From Owenia fusiformis (taxonomy: Eukaryota > Annelida > Polychaeta > Sabellida > Oweniidae): 64,000 bases of DNA. Positions 25,601 to 34,582 of this stretch are shown here, in pieces. The notes under the pieces were generated by a model, which ran no database searches, was not told the DNA's origin, and saw only the letters and a program-made list of their open reading frames with translations. The position numbers and the translations under genes are program-made. The stretch spans positions 9,060,196-9,124,195 of the forward strand of contig CAIIXF020000004.1 of the NCBI GenBank assembly GCA_903813345.2. The letters are read 5' to 3'. Each line of letters opens with the position of its first letter. The stretch's first letter is position 1.

Positions 25601-28600
25601 CTCACTACGTTCTCGAAAACGGGCTTTAACTGTGCACGAACTGATTTGACGTACTAAGAACCCACTAAGAACCGTTTGGGATCTGTTTACAAACTTCATG
25701 AAACTACTAGAACGAGTAGGTCCTCCAGAACTTAGAGCATGCTAAGATTTTTCTGGTGATCGTCAAAACGTTGCCGAATCGGTTTTAAACTGTGTGCGAA
25801 CTGAATGAACGTAGCTACAACATTCTACGGTCTGTTTACGAACTTCATGGACTTTCCCGGACGGGGAATGTGATTTAGAATTTTGAATCGATTCAAAAGT
25901 CGATGGCGACCATACCGTTCTGTAATCAGGTCATGATGACCTTCTAGACTAAATGACGCGTTATACGACGTTGCACACCGACGTGGTGCGACCTGAACGA
26001 ACTGTGAATAAGACTGTTTATGAACGAAGTAGCTAATTATTTTAGACATATTTCCCGACCTCAGCCTGTCAGCCAGATTGAGCCCGTTTTACGACGTTTT
26101 CGTAGGGCTGGCAAGAACGGGTAAGAACTAGTTTGGTGTGATAGGGGGGTAATTAGTGTTTTACCTGACTTATAACTTAGGCAAAAATGTGTTTTAATAG
26201 CTTTGATTTCATGTTATGTCACTGTTTCATCGTTCAACGTACGTTACCATTTCAAGTATCTTCGAACGCCACTACACTACTGCGTGACAGTAAGCGAGGG
26301 TGACAGACAGGAGAACTGGCAAACCCTCATTGCATTCAACGGCGACCAGAATTCCAAAGAAGTGGTATGTATTCTCAGGCTAAGGGCGATAGAAATAATT
26401 AAATAAAGATGGCAGGCCAGGGTAATTCATAATTCTCTTTGGAGTGCTACTGCCATCATTATATCAGCCCGAAAGAGTAGAAGCCTAGCGATCAACGTAA
26501 TTTATTTTACGGAACCTTTGGAAATGCTTTAATTTGATACAATCAGGCTGCAAGACAGAGTGAATATATTGTCATGGTGATCGCTTTCTCCATGCATGAC
26601 TTGCATCTCAGTGAATAGTTGAGATAAATGCAATTGAGTTGCCAAAGTAGCCATGACTTCGACCAATCGGAGTTTGATCTTCTATCGTAAGGCTGTAACT
26701 CAATAATATTCCGTGAGCATATGTACAAAGTTTTAAGAATATTGGTTTAGGAGCAGAGAGATGGCAATTTCTTAGATCTTACCTAAAGGTCACCCTGTAT
26801 TGGTCAATAGGGAGGTTCAGCTACGTGTCCTAACTTGTACGTGTACGTGGACATGTAGATTTCATTATGGTCGCCTGGGGATTAGTTCCCTTTGTGGAAT
26901 TCACTTGCCCATTTGAGTATAAAGGTATAAGGAAAAAACGTCTGAGTATGATCCTAGAAAAAACAATGACAAGGGGATAATAATCCGATGGGCATACATA
27001 CATTACACGTTCGCGTACAAGTTCTCCTAAAAACGTGTAGCTTAACCTCCCTATAAATCCCTGAGGGTCGATATCTTTTTTGCACCCGGGTGGATCTAAT
27101 TATACCTCGCCAATTTCATGAATGTACCTAAATCTTCTATTAACAATGTTCTTTAGAATGGCCTCTCAGTGTATGATTACACTCTGCTTCAAGAGGAACC
27201 TATCGAGACCAAAAGCAAAACCCGTGGTAGACGAGTTCATGACTTCAGAGTAAGTAAAGGTGGTCACTAGTATAGTCAAAAGCTAGCCATTTAGAAAACC
27301 ATGGTTACCAAAATGGTAAATACTTGAAGGTATTAAAACATTAAAAGTGCAAAAATGAAAAAGGTAAAAGATTATTTACAAAACAAAGTTAGAATAAGAA
27401 GCACATAGAACAATGTTTTCATAGACGGATTGCTTCTATGGTCCAGTAATCTCTCCATGTACGTTTAATTCGTAAATTCAAACTTGTTCAAAATTTTTTC
27501 GTTCCAGCCGGATGGTCTATGCGAACGAGAGAAAGTAAAAATATATGGAGAGCTTGGCGAAAGGTACGGTACATACCGGAAGTTGGAAAATGCCATACGC
27601 AATGATCTCGCAGTTCCGGAAGTGGAGGCAATGTTAAAGCATTTCCATGGTGATATGACCAGAGATGATTTAGACATAAAACTTTTATTCCTTTGTGTTG
27701 ATTGCAAAAGAACGGAGCTAGCGAAATTCTTCATCTCAGAAGGTTACAGGACGCATATACCAATGGAGGTAGGTTTGGCTAATTACAATTCACGATTCTT
27801 ATATGTTGACATACATGTTCATGTAGGCAATGTCTAATATGGTTTGTACGAAAAAAATAAAATTACCAAATACTTTCTCTCGAAATATATAGACTGACAA
27901 GTTTGTCCTGTGCTGTCTATGGTTATATTTTTTAATTGAAAGGATTATATGTATTTGCAAATTTTTATATTCATATATTATATCTCAATTTTGTGTTTTA
28001 TGAAAGTGCAATCGTAATGTTTGTGTAGTGCTACACAACGCTACATATTGTATTTTGTTGTAAATTACTCTTGGTTATGACTAACATTGCAGAGGCTCAA
28101 TTTGAAGAGTACCAATGGGGTAAGACGTGTAATGTGAACCTAGATAGATTTCAAAAAACACCCCGTTGGGTTTTTTATTTGTTTATTGTCTAGCTTGCTA
28201 CAAACCTCTCTGGAAAAATGGAAAATCATTTTTGCAGAATCGGGAATTTGTGGCAAGACATTCTATGTATGAAATGGTATTTCTTTTTGTCTTGTAGCCC
28301 AATATATATTCTAATAGTTATTATTCAAAGCATGCGCTGTCGTTTTCTTTCTACCTTTTCGGTACTGTCAATTTATGTTACTATATCCATGTTTCACTTT
28401 TTGCATGTTACCCTTTGTTCATTTCTCAAAACATTCTTTACAACAGGAATTTCAAATTCTGGTTTTATAATGACGCCATGGTCTCCATGGTTACAACAGT
28501 GGAATTCGGAATTGCTTTGATATGAATGAAATGAGAAGTATTAAGCTTTTTGATTTTATTTATACTAGAATCATTAAAGTAGTCAGGTTTAGCCAGACAA

Positions 28601-29014
28601 ATGTTAAAATATCTTGGTCATTAGACTACAATCGGGGGTTATACGTAAATATAAGAAGTATAATCTATAAGCAATTATATAATTGGATAGATAAGAATTC
28701 ACTTGTTTTACAATTCTGATTTCATGCACAATTAAACGCAAGGTGTTTCGTTAATTTTAATTTTAAAAAATTGCTTGTAGGTCTTGAAACCAGTTCTCGG
28801 TGAAGATGGTGAGGATTCTGAAGAACAACAGAAAACAATTACAATAACGCTGCTAGAGAGTGCCAAATTACAGGACATGCCTGAACTTGTCCAGCTCATC
28901 GAAGGATCGTCTGCTAACAGCAGGGCGCCCTCTGTCGTAGATACAGTAGAAACTGATACGCATGCGCAAGATGACAAATCTGAAGTAAAATCTGAATCGG
29001 GAATTCAGGCTTAG
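1617..29014 (+). CDS. Ankyrin-repeat protein, 13 exons, 5' end missing
   Basis: Exons: 1617-1760, 2033-2226, 2421-2580, 2806-2931, 3301-3519, 23063-23233, 24431-24921, 25170-25370, 26257-26364, 27157-27249, 27508-27768, 28093-28119, 28781-29014 (stop TAG). All borders are AG/GT and every phase agrees, giving 808 residues after an incomplete first codon. Ankyrin units are visible as NARNAKGDTPLVMAG (exon 3), DECGSTMLHKAV and DGDGNTPRDLL (exon 7), GGRSLLHIAC (exon 8) and TPLHYCV (exon 9). Between them are helical segments that share a YxHIN motif (YDHINEFV, YEHINDIV). The last ~75 residues are acidic and Ser-rich. Ankyrin repeats bind other proteins; the partner is unknown. No signal peptide or membrane segment is visible in the part present. 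The 19.5 kb intron after exon 5 holds an antisense gene and many transposons. The 27-nt exon 28093-28119 is the weakest call. Two separate genes are possible, but the matching phase across the long intron favours one. Confidence 0.83.
3131..3171 (-). mobile_element. Hairpin end of a dispersed element (ATGTCACC family)
   Basis: The reverse complement reads ACAATATGTCACC, a short loop, then GGTGACATAA. The same terminal hairpin, with the preceding GGAGAC.ATAACAATATG, ends the element at 51656-52131, and a GTCCCC variant ends 14939-16483. It lies in the intron between exons 4 and 5 of the ankyrin gene. Confidence 0.6.
4128..4180 (+). repeat. Degenerate MITE end
   Basis: ACGTTCTCCAATAAACG followed by TCTAACATCCCTAT resembles the right end of the MITE at 26810-27051 (GTTCTCCTAAAAACG, TTAACCTCCCTAT). 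A related piece lies near 3983-4010. The flanking intron sequence 3520-4240 has no gene. Confidence 0.4.
4243..4248 (-). terminator. Polyadenylation signal of the nested antisense gene
   Basis: AATAAA on the minus strand, about 190 bases past the stop of the antisense gene at 4434. No competing signal is seen between the stop and this site. Confidence 0.5.
4434..6794 (-). CDS. Intronless nested gene, 786 aa, unknown acidic protein with RVxF motif
   Basis: A single open frame of 786 residues lies antisense within the large ankyrin-gene intron. Its length, the poly(A) signal downstream and a TATA-like box upstream argue for a real gene. Family not recognised. Residues 19-26 read KRRVRFSV, matching the RVxF docking motif for protein phosphatase 1, followed by Ser/Thr/Asp-rich sequence. 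A Cys cluster (CMCLKQSEICKEC) sits near residue 245. Strongly acidic tracts follow (near 275-300, 420-440 and 510-530). The C-terminal third looks helical, and its WLP..A...RA pattern (near residue 690) faintly recalls MUN-domain proteins of the UNC13/BAIAP3 type; this is a guess. No signal peptide or clear membrane helix is seen. The start chosen is the first of two Met codons; Met15 is an alternative. Lack of introns among intron-rich neighbours suggests origin by retroposition. Confidence 0.75.
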   Translation of the reverse strand: MMSSILRRKVSEGSMSQPKRRVRFSVGSAGTSDTDTDESPCSSPLISRDKIISDFYSRQLMLETEQYINGISLLCCLDKWALSDSDNATSLKALVVAGWYYILGSKLLLNKFQITENYNDNTTSTSVSSDDNSSPPGTPCYEENNNSEDESDTSSLGYASLFLSQNATSSIYNFLPAQAAGTVLNFASMKCLFQLDDQQIESPRSLDQVAMDELEQYDETLGRIGEYIDTDKWTNSNLAKCMCLKQSEICKECESNMAELWCHLECVCDKVEEDDDLSDMLERLYDPHDPDTGDIDPDDETKYKQKMAILFESNHEALHFAQTLLGIINRVVCVGTGTSRDLIDLWQFNAAIDCTNLIVTTLQSALIAQLDSSTGDILSFQGNESGYMSSVFPEDTASRRKSTATKPEFADDNDDIHNDHENNQKEHIREHANALLFLGFIDRVQRTADKNNLPVSRGLTELQDAESGLLEASIEDVDYRYSSLILATFYTMCCDVINEGATLLEEDSDDEENEIAKESSSGNVEDLLQNNTDHNGVKGTLCCSSSSDDHCCDRDKETLAIYVEAIVSSMKEHLTPVLNLVILSIMNKVKKITKLEHVDDYSSMLEEIATTALENVQKQPDTLDDDEEAAIVQASAVIQTNEAKYKQFVDHSSLGLDHNASGHPLLSDDIEQYGVVKIVHHLHVKFHEWLPMIIEAERKRALVHEAVLSNCDMDSKANAGDYMKSIFDKYENLELCLASFQEQVDENILLRGLFFIFDTCFNKNLNDRSSDTDGDVFPRQASDLSL
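6859..6864 (-). promoter_or_regulatory. TATA-like box of the nested gene
   Basis: TATAAG on the minus strand (context GATAATATAAGAGC), 65 bases upstream of the ATG at 6794. Placement suits a short 5' leader. Supported by position only. Confidence 0.35.
7742..7920 (+). mobile_element. Short inverted-repeat element, CAGGCCCGTAGCC family, copy 1
   Basis: The termini are CAGGCCCGTAGCC and GGCTACGGGCCTG, 179 bp apart. The 5-bp direct repeat GCTCA flanks both sides (7737-7741 and 7921-7925), as expected for a target-site duplication. The interior carries G/C runs and AATCATGCAGTTCTTCACCA, shared with the copies at 36457 and 45710. No coding capacity. Confidence 0.8.
8005..8056. repeat. Small hairpin
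   Basis: Arms of 18 bases (GATTTATCAGAGTCTCTC and its near-perfect complement) with a 16-base loop. Intronic; function not evident. Confidence 0.6.
8614..8810 (+). mobile_element. MITE with ATTGGCCCCCACGTGAT ends
   Basis: A 197-bp segment has 17-bp inverted ends, ATTGGCCCCCACGTGAT and ATCACGTGGGGGCCAAT. The interior is also partly palindromic (TGACGTCATAATGCC). No target duplication could be fixed. No coding capacity. Confidence 0.7.
9044..11089 (+). mobile_element. CAC-ended transposon with 223-bp inverted termini and 5-bp TSD (Transib-like)
   Basis: Left arm 9044-9266 and right arm 10867-11089 are inverted copies differing at about one position. The ends read CACGCGG and CCGCGTG, and the direct repeat AGAAT flanks both (9039-9043, 11090-11094). 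CAC ends plus 5-bp TSDs are typical of the Transib/RAG superfamily; long near-identical arms imply recent activity or gene conversion. The interior is ~1.6 kb without a transposase and has a hairpin MITE inserted at 9534-10258, so the element is non-autonomous. Superfamily assignment is inference from the ends only. Confidence 0.72.
9534..10258 (+). mobile_element. Hairpin MITE nested in the CAC-ended element, TA TSD
   Basis: Ends AAGGAGCACGT and ACGTGCTCCTT belong to a terminal inverted repeat of about 32 bp with one mismatch, flanked by TA on both sides. The interior keeps folding back: TTTTCACCAAAAATGCAA (left) pairs with TTGCATTTTTGGTGAAAA (right). TA duplication and no coding capacity suit a Tc1/mariner-type MITE. 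Confidence 0.82.
11810..12275. mobile_element. Foldback repeat
   Basis: Left arm 11810-11930 and right arm 12148-12275 are imperfect inverted copies; the best part is TTTAGACCAGGTCCATGC against GCATGGACCTGGTCTAAA. The arms continue outward through AATGAACC.../...ATGAATCTTC with decay. Probably an old MITE. Confidence 0.65.
12276..14671. other. Intron sequence, no gene
   Basis: Nothing coding recognised. A palindrome of the GGGCTTTCAA...TTGAAAGCCC type lies at 13135-13164 and half of one at 13262-13275. A run of C occurs at 14169-14179. Confidence 0.5.
14988..15900 (+). repeat. Tandem array, ~162-bp unit
   Basis: Units start with GTAGACAAGACTTTACAGAC at about 14988, 15211, 15372, 15533, 15694 and 15856. 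Each contains AATCCAAAATGGCTGCC and GAAATTGATCTACCAAACGG. The first interval is longer because a 61-bp segment is duplicated (15091-15211). Confidence 0.85.
16381..16440 (+). repeat. GGAC/GACA simple repeat
   Basis: About 60 bases of CGGACGGACAGACAGACGG-type repeat directly before the terminal hairpin of the surrounding element. A related repeat occurs at 41710-41755. Confidence 0.85.
17381..17966. mobile_element. Long hairpin MITE
   Basis: Left and right halves are inverted copies along most of their length: GGCCAATGCATTAACTCCAG against CTGGAGTTAATGCATTGGCC, and GACAGGGAAGGT against ACCTTCCCTGTC. Inner matches include CAGCCCTTTCCACA. About 585 bp; no TSD determined. Small open frames inside are by-products. 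Confidence 0.72.
17977..18008. repeat. 32-bp palindrome
   Basis: CATGGGCTTTCAACT, two bases, then the exact complement AGTTGAAAGCCCATG. The same core occurs at 13135-13164 and as halves near 1349, 13262 and 38832. Confidence 0.8.
18205..19090. mobile_element. ~890-bp foldback element
   Basis: Arms pair over most of the length: TGCCAATGTTTTTGCTATAA (left) against TTATAGCAAAAACATTGGCA (right), and ATAATTAAAATTGAA against TTCAATTTTAATAAT. G and C runs flank the centre. A 69-codon frame on the left arm (18281-18490) has a basic stretch and CTTC reminiscent of the tail of some LINE reverse transcriptases, but is too short to call. Confidence 0.65.
19518..21163. other. Intron sequence, no gene
   Basis: No exon recognised. 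A ~49-bp direct duplication (TGATCAGTCCAAGCAAATGT at 20008-20027 and again near 20057) lies here. Otherwise unremarkable AT-rich sequence. Confidence 0.5.
21164..22102 (+). mobile_element. Decayed Tc1/mariner-like transposon, TA TSD
   Basis: The ends CAGGGTGGTAAAAACGGCAA and TTGCCGTTTTTTTACCATCCTG are inverted copies flanked by TA. Similarity continues inward for ~100 bp (TATCTTTGTCATT against AATGACAAAGATA). The interior holds remains of a DDE transposase (21537-21792). Inactive. Confidence 0.8.
21537..21792 (+). pseudogene. Transposase remnant (DDE type, Tc1/mariner relatives)
   Basis: From 21622 the frame reads WFQQDRTIPHTP, a stop, then ...EWAPHSPYKAQLNLYQWGY. This matches the conserved transposase pattern WFQQDGA.PH ... 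EWPPRSPDL.PLDF.LWGY. Upstream TVNIKLCDSY resembles the TVN.E.Y segment of the same family but lies in another frame and meets a stop. At least one frameshift and two stops are present, so the gene is dead. Confidence 0.75.
22103..23062. other. Intron sequence, no gene
   Basis: No repeats with readable ends and no coding frame; ends in the acceptor TTCTATTTGTAG used by ankyrin exon 6. Confidence 0.5.
23389..24163 (+). mobile_element. Hairpin MITE, TA TSD
   Basis: Ends CAGGGCGTCCACAAAAAA and TTTTTTGTGGGCGCCCTG are flanked by TA. The inner halves still pair (GACTGAGCAATCA against TGATTGCTCAGTC; GGTGGTAAA against TTTACCACC). 775 bp, no transposase. Inserted in the intron between ankyrin exons 6 and 7. 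Confidence 0.82.
25577..26149 (+). mobile_element. MITE, TA TSD
   Basis: The ends are CCCTACTATCACACCAAACT and AGTTTGGTGTGATAGGGGGG, flanked by TA. ~573 bp, G+C-richer than its surroundings, no coding. In the intron between ankyrin exons 8 and 9. Confidence 0.8.
26810..27051 (+). mobile_element. Short MITE, TA TSD
   Basis: Ends GGGAGGTTCAGCTACGTG and CGTGTAGCTTAACCTCCC, flanked by TA. 242 bp. An older relative is seen at 4128-4180. Confidence 0.78.
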
Positions 29015-29291
29015 ATTCGAGTTTAAAATCAGTCATTGAAGGAAGTCCGTCCCCTCCAGGAATTTTACGTTCCACAACAAAGAACTATTTTGGCAGTATT
29101 TTTTATGTTTTTCTGTGATATCTTTGATTACATCATGATTTTGAAGTGTGACAAGTTACGATGAGAACTTTGTTTTTATAGTTAGTTACATTGTACATAC
29201 TAGTAAAATAATATTTTTGAGATTTAAAAAAATGTTTTAAATTGTGTACAAATGATAAAACTGCGAGGAATTGTGCCTGGTGAATAATACA

Positions 29292-29297
29292 AATAAA
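29292..29297 (+). terminator. Polyadenylation signal of the ankyrin gene
   Basis: AATAAA, overlapping a second one (AAATAAAATAAAATAC), 278 bases after the stop at 29014. Confidence 0.65.
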
Positions 29298-29478
29298 ATA
29301 AAATACCTAAATGTACTAGTTTGTTTTCAAAACTAAGATTTGATTTTATAGATACCTATTTATATTTTTTAATCTCCAAGTGATGCGATATAAGTTGCTG
29401 ATCGTGCATGTGTATTGCAACGTCTGCAGGGAGAATGAACGATATTTTTCAACAAAGCTAACGTCATTTTTCTATTTA

Positions 29479-30090
29479 CCTGGGCCCCGTTTTTGTACCG
29501 TTCGTAGTAACGAACGTTCGTAAGTCGATTGTTTAATTTGCGAATTTCGCAAAGTTGCATTTTCGTAAGATTCGTAAAGTTACGAACGATTCGTAAATTT
29601 ACGAAAATAGTGACGTCATGCCTGTTTTCGTTCGTAGATTTAATATCACCTCTGACCCTTTCGTAACTTTGCGAACGGCCTCTTATTTATTCATTTATAT
29701 TGTGATTTGTGACGTTTTGTCATTCTAAATTAGAGAACACAAAGGGCAACACCGTTATCAACGTATTATCAACCTATTTCTATATCTATTTTAGTACTTT
29801 TCATGGAATCTTTATTTTTATAAAGTTCTTATTGTATGACTTTGGTTTTATTATTTTGATCAACCCTGTTTGTTGTACTATCTGTCCTGACAACTGTTGA
29901 ATATGACGTCAACCAATTCGTAAATCTTACTCTAAACAATTGGAAAGTTACGAATGACTTACGAAAGCGTACAAAAATGATCCATTCGCAACTTTACGAA
30001 TTCGTAACTCATTCGTAACTTTTTAAATATTTACGAATTTACGAATTGCGAACGTTCGTTACTACGAACGGTACAAAAACGGACTCCAGG
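29479..30090 (+). mobile_element. MITE rich in TTCGTAA motifs
   Basis: Inverted ends CGTTTTTGTACCGTTCGTAG and CTACGAACGGTACAAAAACG sit a few bases inside CCTGG/CCAGG. The subterminal zones repeat TTCGTAA/TTACGAA many times. Flanks CTATTTA and CTATTAG may be a decayed target duplication. It lies just downstream of the ankyrin gene. Confidence 0.75.
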
Positions 30091-30603
30091 CTATTAGTAA
30101 TTCACAATCAGCAGTCAAAAGATTTGAACTCATGGCCACTTATTAAAGCCACTAATTTCTTGATCACTTCTCGTGTGTTTTGAATTTTTTGTTTGGTTAT
30201 AACCAAAACTTGCAATTCAAACTTTGAAATGAGAATTGCTGACGCTAGCTTTGTTAAAAATATCGAGTTTGAATGGAATCCAATCCCGGGGATCTAATCC
30301 GCCTTGGTCTGAATGTTGTGCTGTTGCAAAAGTCTATCCGGCTAGCTAAATATTTAATAAAAAATAATCACATTATCATTTGATTGGCTGGATGCATTTC
30401 GGGCTATGGAATGCGAGAATGAAGTTTCAGTGAGAATCTACGACTAGACAGATGCGATTGTAAAAATGCAGGTTACTCCACTGAGAAGTACAACACCATG
30501 GTCACACGAAAAACACTACAAAGGCACGAATGGAAAAAAGTTCATAAACCACCAATTGAAACATATGTCTCTGGTTTAAACTAAGACTAGAAAATTCCAT
30601 TTA

Positions 30604-31159
30604 GAGAGCGGTAGAAAAAGCAAGACTACATGTAGATAATTCAGATGGAAGATATGATGGGACAATTTCACAGATAAATGCTCTAATGTAATCCAATGGG
30701 AAAATATTGAAATCTTTGGATTGATTTTGAAAAAACGAGGATTTTCGGTACATAACCCCATATACCACGGGATAGCTCCATATGTGCCCTTTCAAATCAA
30801 AAAAAAATTTGCAGAGAACACCCATTGAGAAAAAAAGATATGACCGCTTTTTCCGCCATCTATCCGAATTTTAAACAATTTTCAATAGATTTCAAACTCA
30901 AGACCACCGTCACAAAAAGTCAAATATTTGAAGTGAACCGAATCATTTCGTCATACTTTTGGTAAAATTATATACACACAAGATAAAGAAAATAAAATAT
31001 AAAATCTGTACATTTTCACTAGTGATTGCACTAATAAATCTTGATTTCAATCCACCATCATCCCGATTTTAAATTTAGATTTTTTGTCTACCTTTTCACT
31101 AGCGCCATCTGTGGAGTTATCCCGATCCGTTGACGATCTTTGTTTTTTCTTCCGCTCTC
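30604..31159 (+). mobile_element. MITE, TA TSD, GAGAGCGG ends
   Basis: Ends GAGAGCGGTAGAAAAAGCAA and its partner ending TTTTTCTTCCGCTCTC are flanked by TA. 556 bp, AT-rich, no coding. Confidence 0.68.
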
Positions 31160-31777
31160 TATAAGGAAGGCAATTCCGGAGCTATCAACTTATGCTTGTC
31201 TGCTGGTCTTGAGTGTACTATCCTTACTCAGTTAGTTTATTTCGTGGTATGAGTAAAGTAGTTTTATTCAAAACCTGTTTAGGGACTTCAATGGTATACT
31301 ACAGCACCATCTTTGGACAGAATACTCTAATTTGAAGGCATATATAATGCTCAGAATAACTGGGAAACATGTGATCATAACAGTGAACGTAAAAATGAAC
31401 AGTGGAATCTTTGGGATTATTTTATGCGGATGGATGACCTTGGTAGTGGTGAATTGGTCAATGTACATAAATATGATGGCGTTTTGTTACTCCAACCTAT
31501 GTTAGAGAGTAGAACTTTCTATTTTCGTGAGATATTTTTGTTGAAAATTTCTTGACATGAAGGTGAGATGTTTTGCTGTATTTCTCTGATTTTATTTGAA
31601 AATCGATGGGCTGCAATTTGAGAAACTTAACGTCAATAGATAAATCAAATCATTAAAAACGAGGAAAAATGTCTTGGCTTTTACCTTTCTGGGAAACTAT
31701 ATGTTTTTTGAAAAAAAAAACTTTTTCTTACTCTTTTTATCGTTCGTTTACAGTGTCTATAACAATATTATTGCATA

Positions 31778-34582
31778 CTGGGTGTTCCAAAAGTAACGGG
31801 ACTGGTGCTGGTATTTTGTTAAACATGCACCAATTGTCTTCAAAATTGTACATGATGTACTTTCATGTATTGTTACTAGAGTAGAATTGCAAAGTTTTGA
31901 CAAAAAGTATGAAACTCAGGTAGAGTTATGGTTGCCATGGTAACATGACATCACGATACCCGGGACAACAGTCCATGCAGAAAGTTTTATGTTTTGTACA
32001 TTCCATATCAAAGTTGAAATGCAACAACTGGACGTGGGAATTACATTTGCATTATATAATTTGATATTCTTATGTATCACGGTGTATAACCCAAACGCTC
32101 CTACATGCACGACGGAGCGTTTCATTACTGAAATTAAACAAAGAAACGCTCCGGAGTAGGAAAACTGACTTGGCGGGAATGATGAGCCGTCTGACGATTT
32201 CCCCAATAATGGGAATAAGAGGTATGAGTTACATATTTCGAGTACACCATTCGATGGGTGTGATATTCATGTTGTACTTGGCTGGCTGTTGACGTTTGAA
32301 GCAATTAGGAAGAGCTGTACGAAGCAGTATAGTTATCAAAATTCAAAAACGTATTTGTCATTCTAACGGTCAAAACCCCTTTTGTCGATACATGTGATTA
32401 GTTGAGCTAAGATTAGAGCACCAACGTATAGTTTAGTCAAATTCCAATGCTTCAACGCACCATACATTATCGTAATAGTGATTTGATGACCGAAAATCCA
32501 GTCTTAAAAATGATGACATTCTCATATTCAAGAAACGCTCCGATCTGGTTAACACAGTGAACCGGAAACGCTCCGGTAGTCTAGATCAGTTTAGGAAATA
32601 TATAGCTTGCCTTTTCTTTTCAGGAAGAGAAAGAAAAGATCTATTATACCCCTTGGTATCAATATAAGAAAGATTAATTCACATATAAATTTTCGTTTTT
32701 TTCTGTAGTTTTATGATTTAGCACATATGTAGGCATGACATCATCTAATGTAGGCTTAAATCAGCTAGTTGCACGTTTAGCACCACCAGGTTCAGATGTT
32801 TCAATTTGCCTAACAAGTACAACACGTTTTTGAGAACAACACTCTTCTCTAATAATCTGAAAATTATATCAAAACAAAATGGTAAGAGCGTTTCTAAAAT
32901 TGTGTTCTAAATCGACGGAGCGTTTCGAGGAAAACAAGCGATTTCTCGAGAACAAGTAATGGATTTGGACTGGGATTTTAGGAAATGAGAATATACGAGT
33001 TTGTGATCTACTACTTTAACAGAAAGATTAACGTTTTCATAAAAATACTAGTTTAATTCGTAATTTGTGGTCAAATCGTCATCTTCAGATTCGTTCGATC
33101 TACACTACGGAGCTTTGATCAGGCAAATAACAGTTTACGACCAGAAGTTGAATAAATCAGATCTTTGCTCACGGTATTGTTCATCGAATGGTACATAATA
33201 TTTCACCATAACATATTATATGTAAGAGAAACGAGAGGAACAATACTTACGGTCATAGTGGAATCTTCATTATCCGCCATTTTATTTCGCTCCGGAGCGT
33301 TTCCGCGTAAATGAAACGCTCCATCGTGCATGTAGGAGCGTTTGGGTTATACACCGTGTGTATCCTCTACTTTGAAAAGTAGCCTCCTCTTTGATCATGC
33401 AGTAGCACTCTGTATCCATGACACAAACACATTAGTGAACTCAATAGTCCTATTCGCGATAAGAGTTCAGGTGGTAATTTCCATAAATATTTCCCATGGT
33501 GCATCGCTTTGAAAGGGACAAATATTTATTGGCCCGCCGAACTAGTCAAATAATCTGAACGTTTCTCAGCTTCTGATCTTCCATCAGCCCTCAAGTATAG
33601 TTATATGATCCAATCTATTGAATACTAGTAATCAGAAAGATAATCGGAGATTCAAAGTATTTCAACTACAGATTTCTTCGGATTTGGGGATTACGGTTCA
33701 AAAAGCCTTGTTATATATCTTAATTACATTACATACCTATCATTTGTGCAAATGCAACTCTTCATAAATGTTTAATAGAGTCGCAGTGCGGCATTGAAAA
33801 AAGCACCCCTGTGTAATCAAATGGGAAAGAACCCGGGTGTACACGAAGTTGTACCATACATGAGAGCTCTTCAAATGGGAGGTAACTAAACTGAACTAAA
33901 CTAAACGTTATCGCGTATTGGTATATTGAATATTGAAGACATGTCCCGCAGTGTCGATTGGACAACTTTGAGAAGGTCATTCTCATATTTAAAGGTCTTA
34001 CCGCGCTGTAGCATTCCATGCTCCATGTAAGTGAAAAATTAGATATTGCCTGATCAAGAGTATGCTGCATGGTCTTAGACATCAAGACCTACTACCTCCT
34101 CTATAGCTGCAGTGGTCTTTAATGCTGACTTGATGGGAGGCATGTCATCAAGTGGATGACTGACTTTAAATTGGGTCTTTTCGAGAACTCAACCGTGAAT
34201 TGTGCAGACCGTTGATATTCCAGGAAATTGAATAAATATTATCATTAAAAAATCATATTTGAATCTTAGTTGTATAGCAACACCATAGCCAAAAAAAAAA
34301 TAAATAAAACAAACAAAAATTTTGTATTATAATAGGTGAATCAGATACTTTCTTCAGTAACACAAAAATGTTAGATATCACATTTTCATGAAAAGGTTGT
34401 CCCGTGTATTGTGATGTCATGTTACTATAGTAACCATAACTCTACCCGCATTTTTTCATTTTTTCTGAAACTTTACAATTTTACTCACAATATTTTAAAG
34501 TACAATTTGTGAAAATTTGAAAACACTTGGTGCAGAATTGACAAAATGCCAGCACTAGTCCTGTTATTTTTGGAACACCCTG
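31778..34582 (+). mobile_element. 2.8 kb Tc1/mariner-type element with ~190-bp ends, TA TSD
   Basis: The left end CTGGGTGTTCCAAAAGTAAC and right end TTATTTTTGGAACACCCTG are inverted copies that stay similar for ~190 bp (TAGAGTTATGGTTGCCATGG against CTATAGTAACCATAACTCTA). TA flanks both. No transposase recognised. A second element (32078-33358) is inserted inside the left third. Confidence 0.75.
32078..33358 (+). mobile_element. CAC-ended element with 5-bp TSD, nested (Transib-like)
   Basis: Inverted ends of ~48 bp start CACGGTGTATAACCCAAACG and differ at one position. The direct repeat TGTAT flanks both (32073-32077, 33359-33363). GAGCGTTTC/GAAACGCTC occurs at least eight times, in the ends and interior, like repeated transposase-binding sites. 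CACGGTG resembles the Transib terminal heptamer CACWRTG and the RAG heptamer CACAGTG. No transposase frame; non-autonomous. Confidence 0.75.

Noticed and set aside
31916-32206. 96-codon minus-strand frame at 32 kb
   Set aside because: It spans the border of two nested transposons and has no conserved motif.
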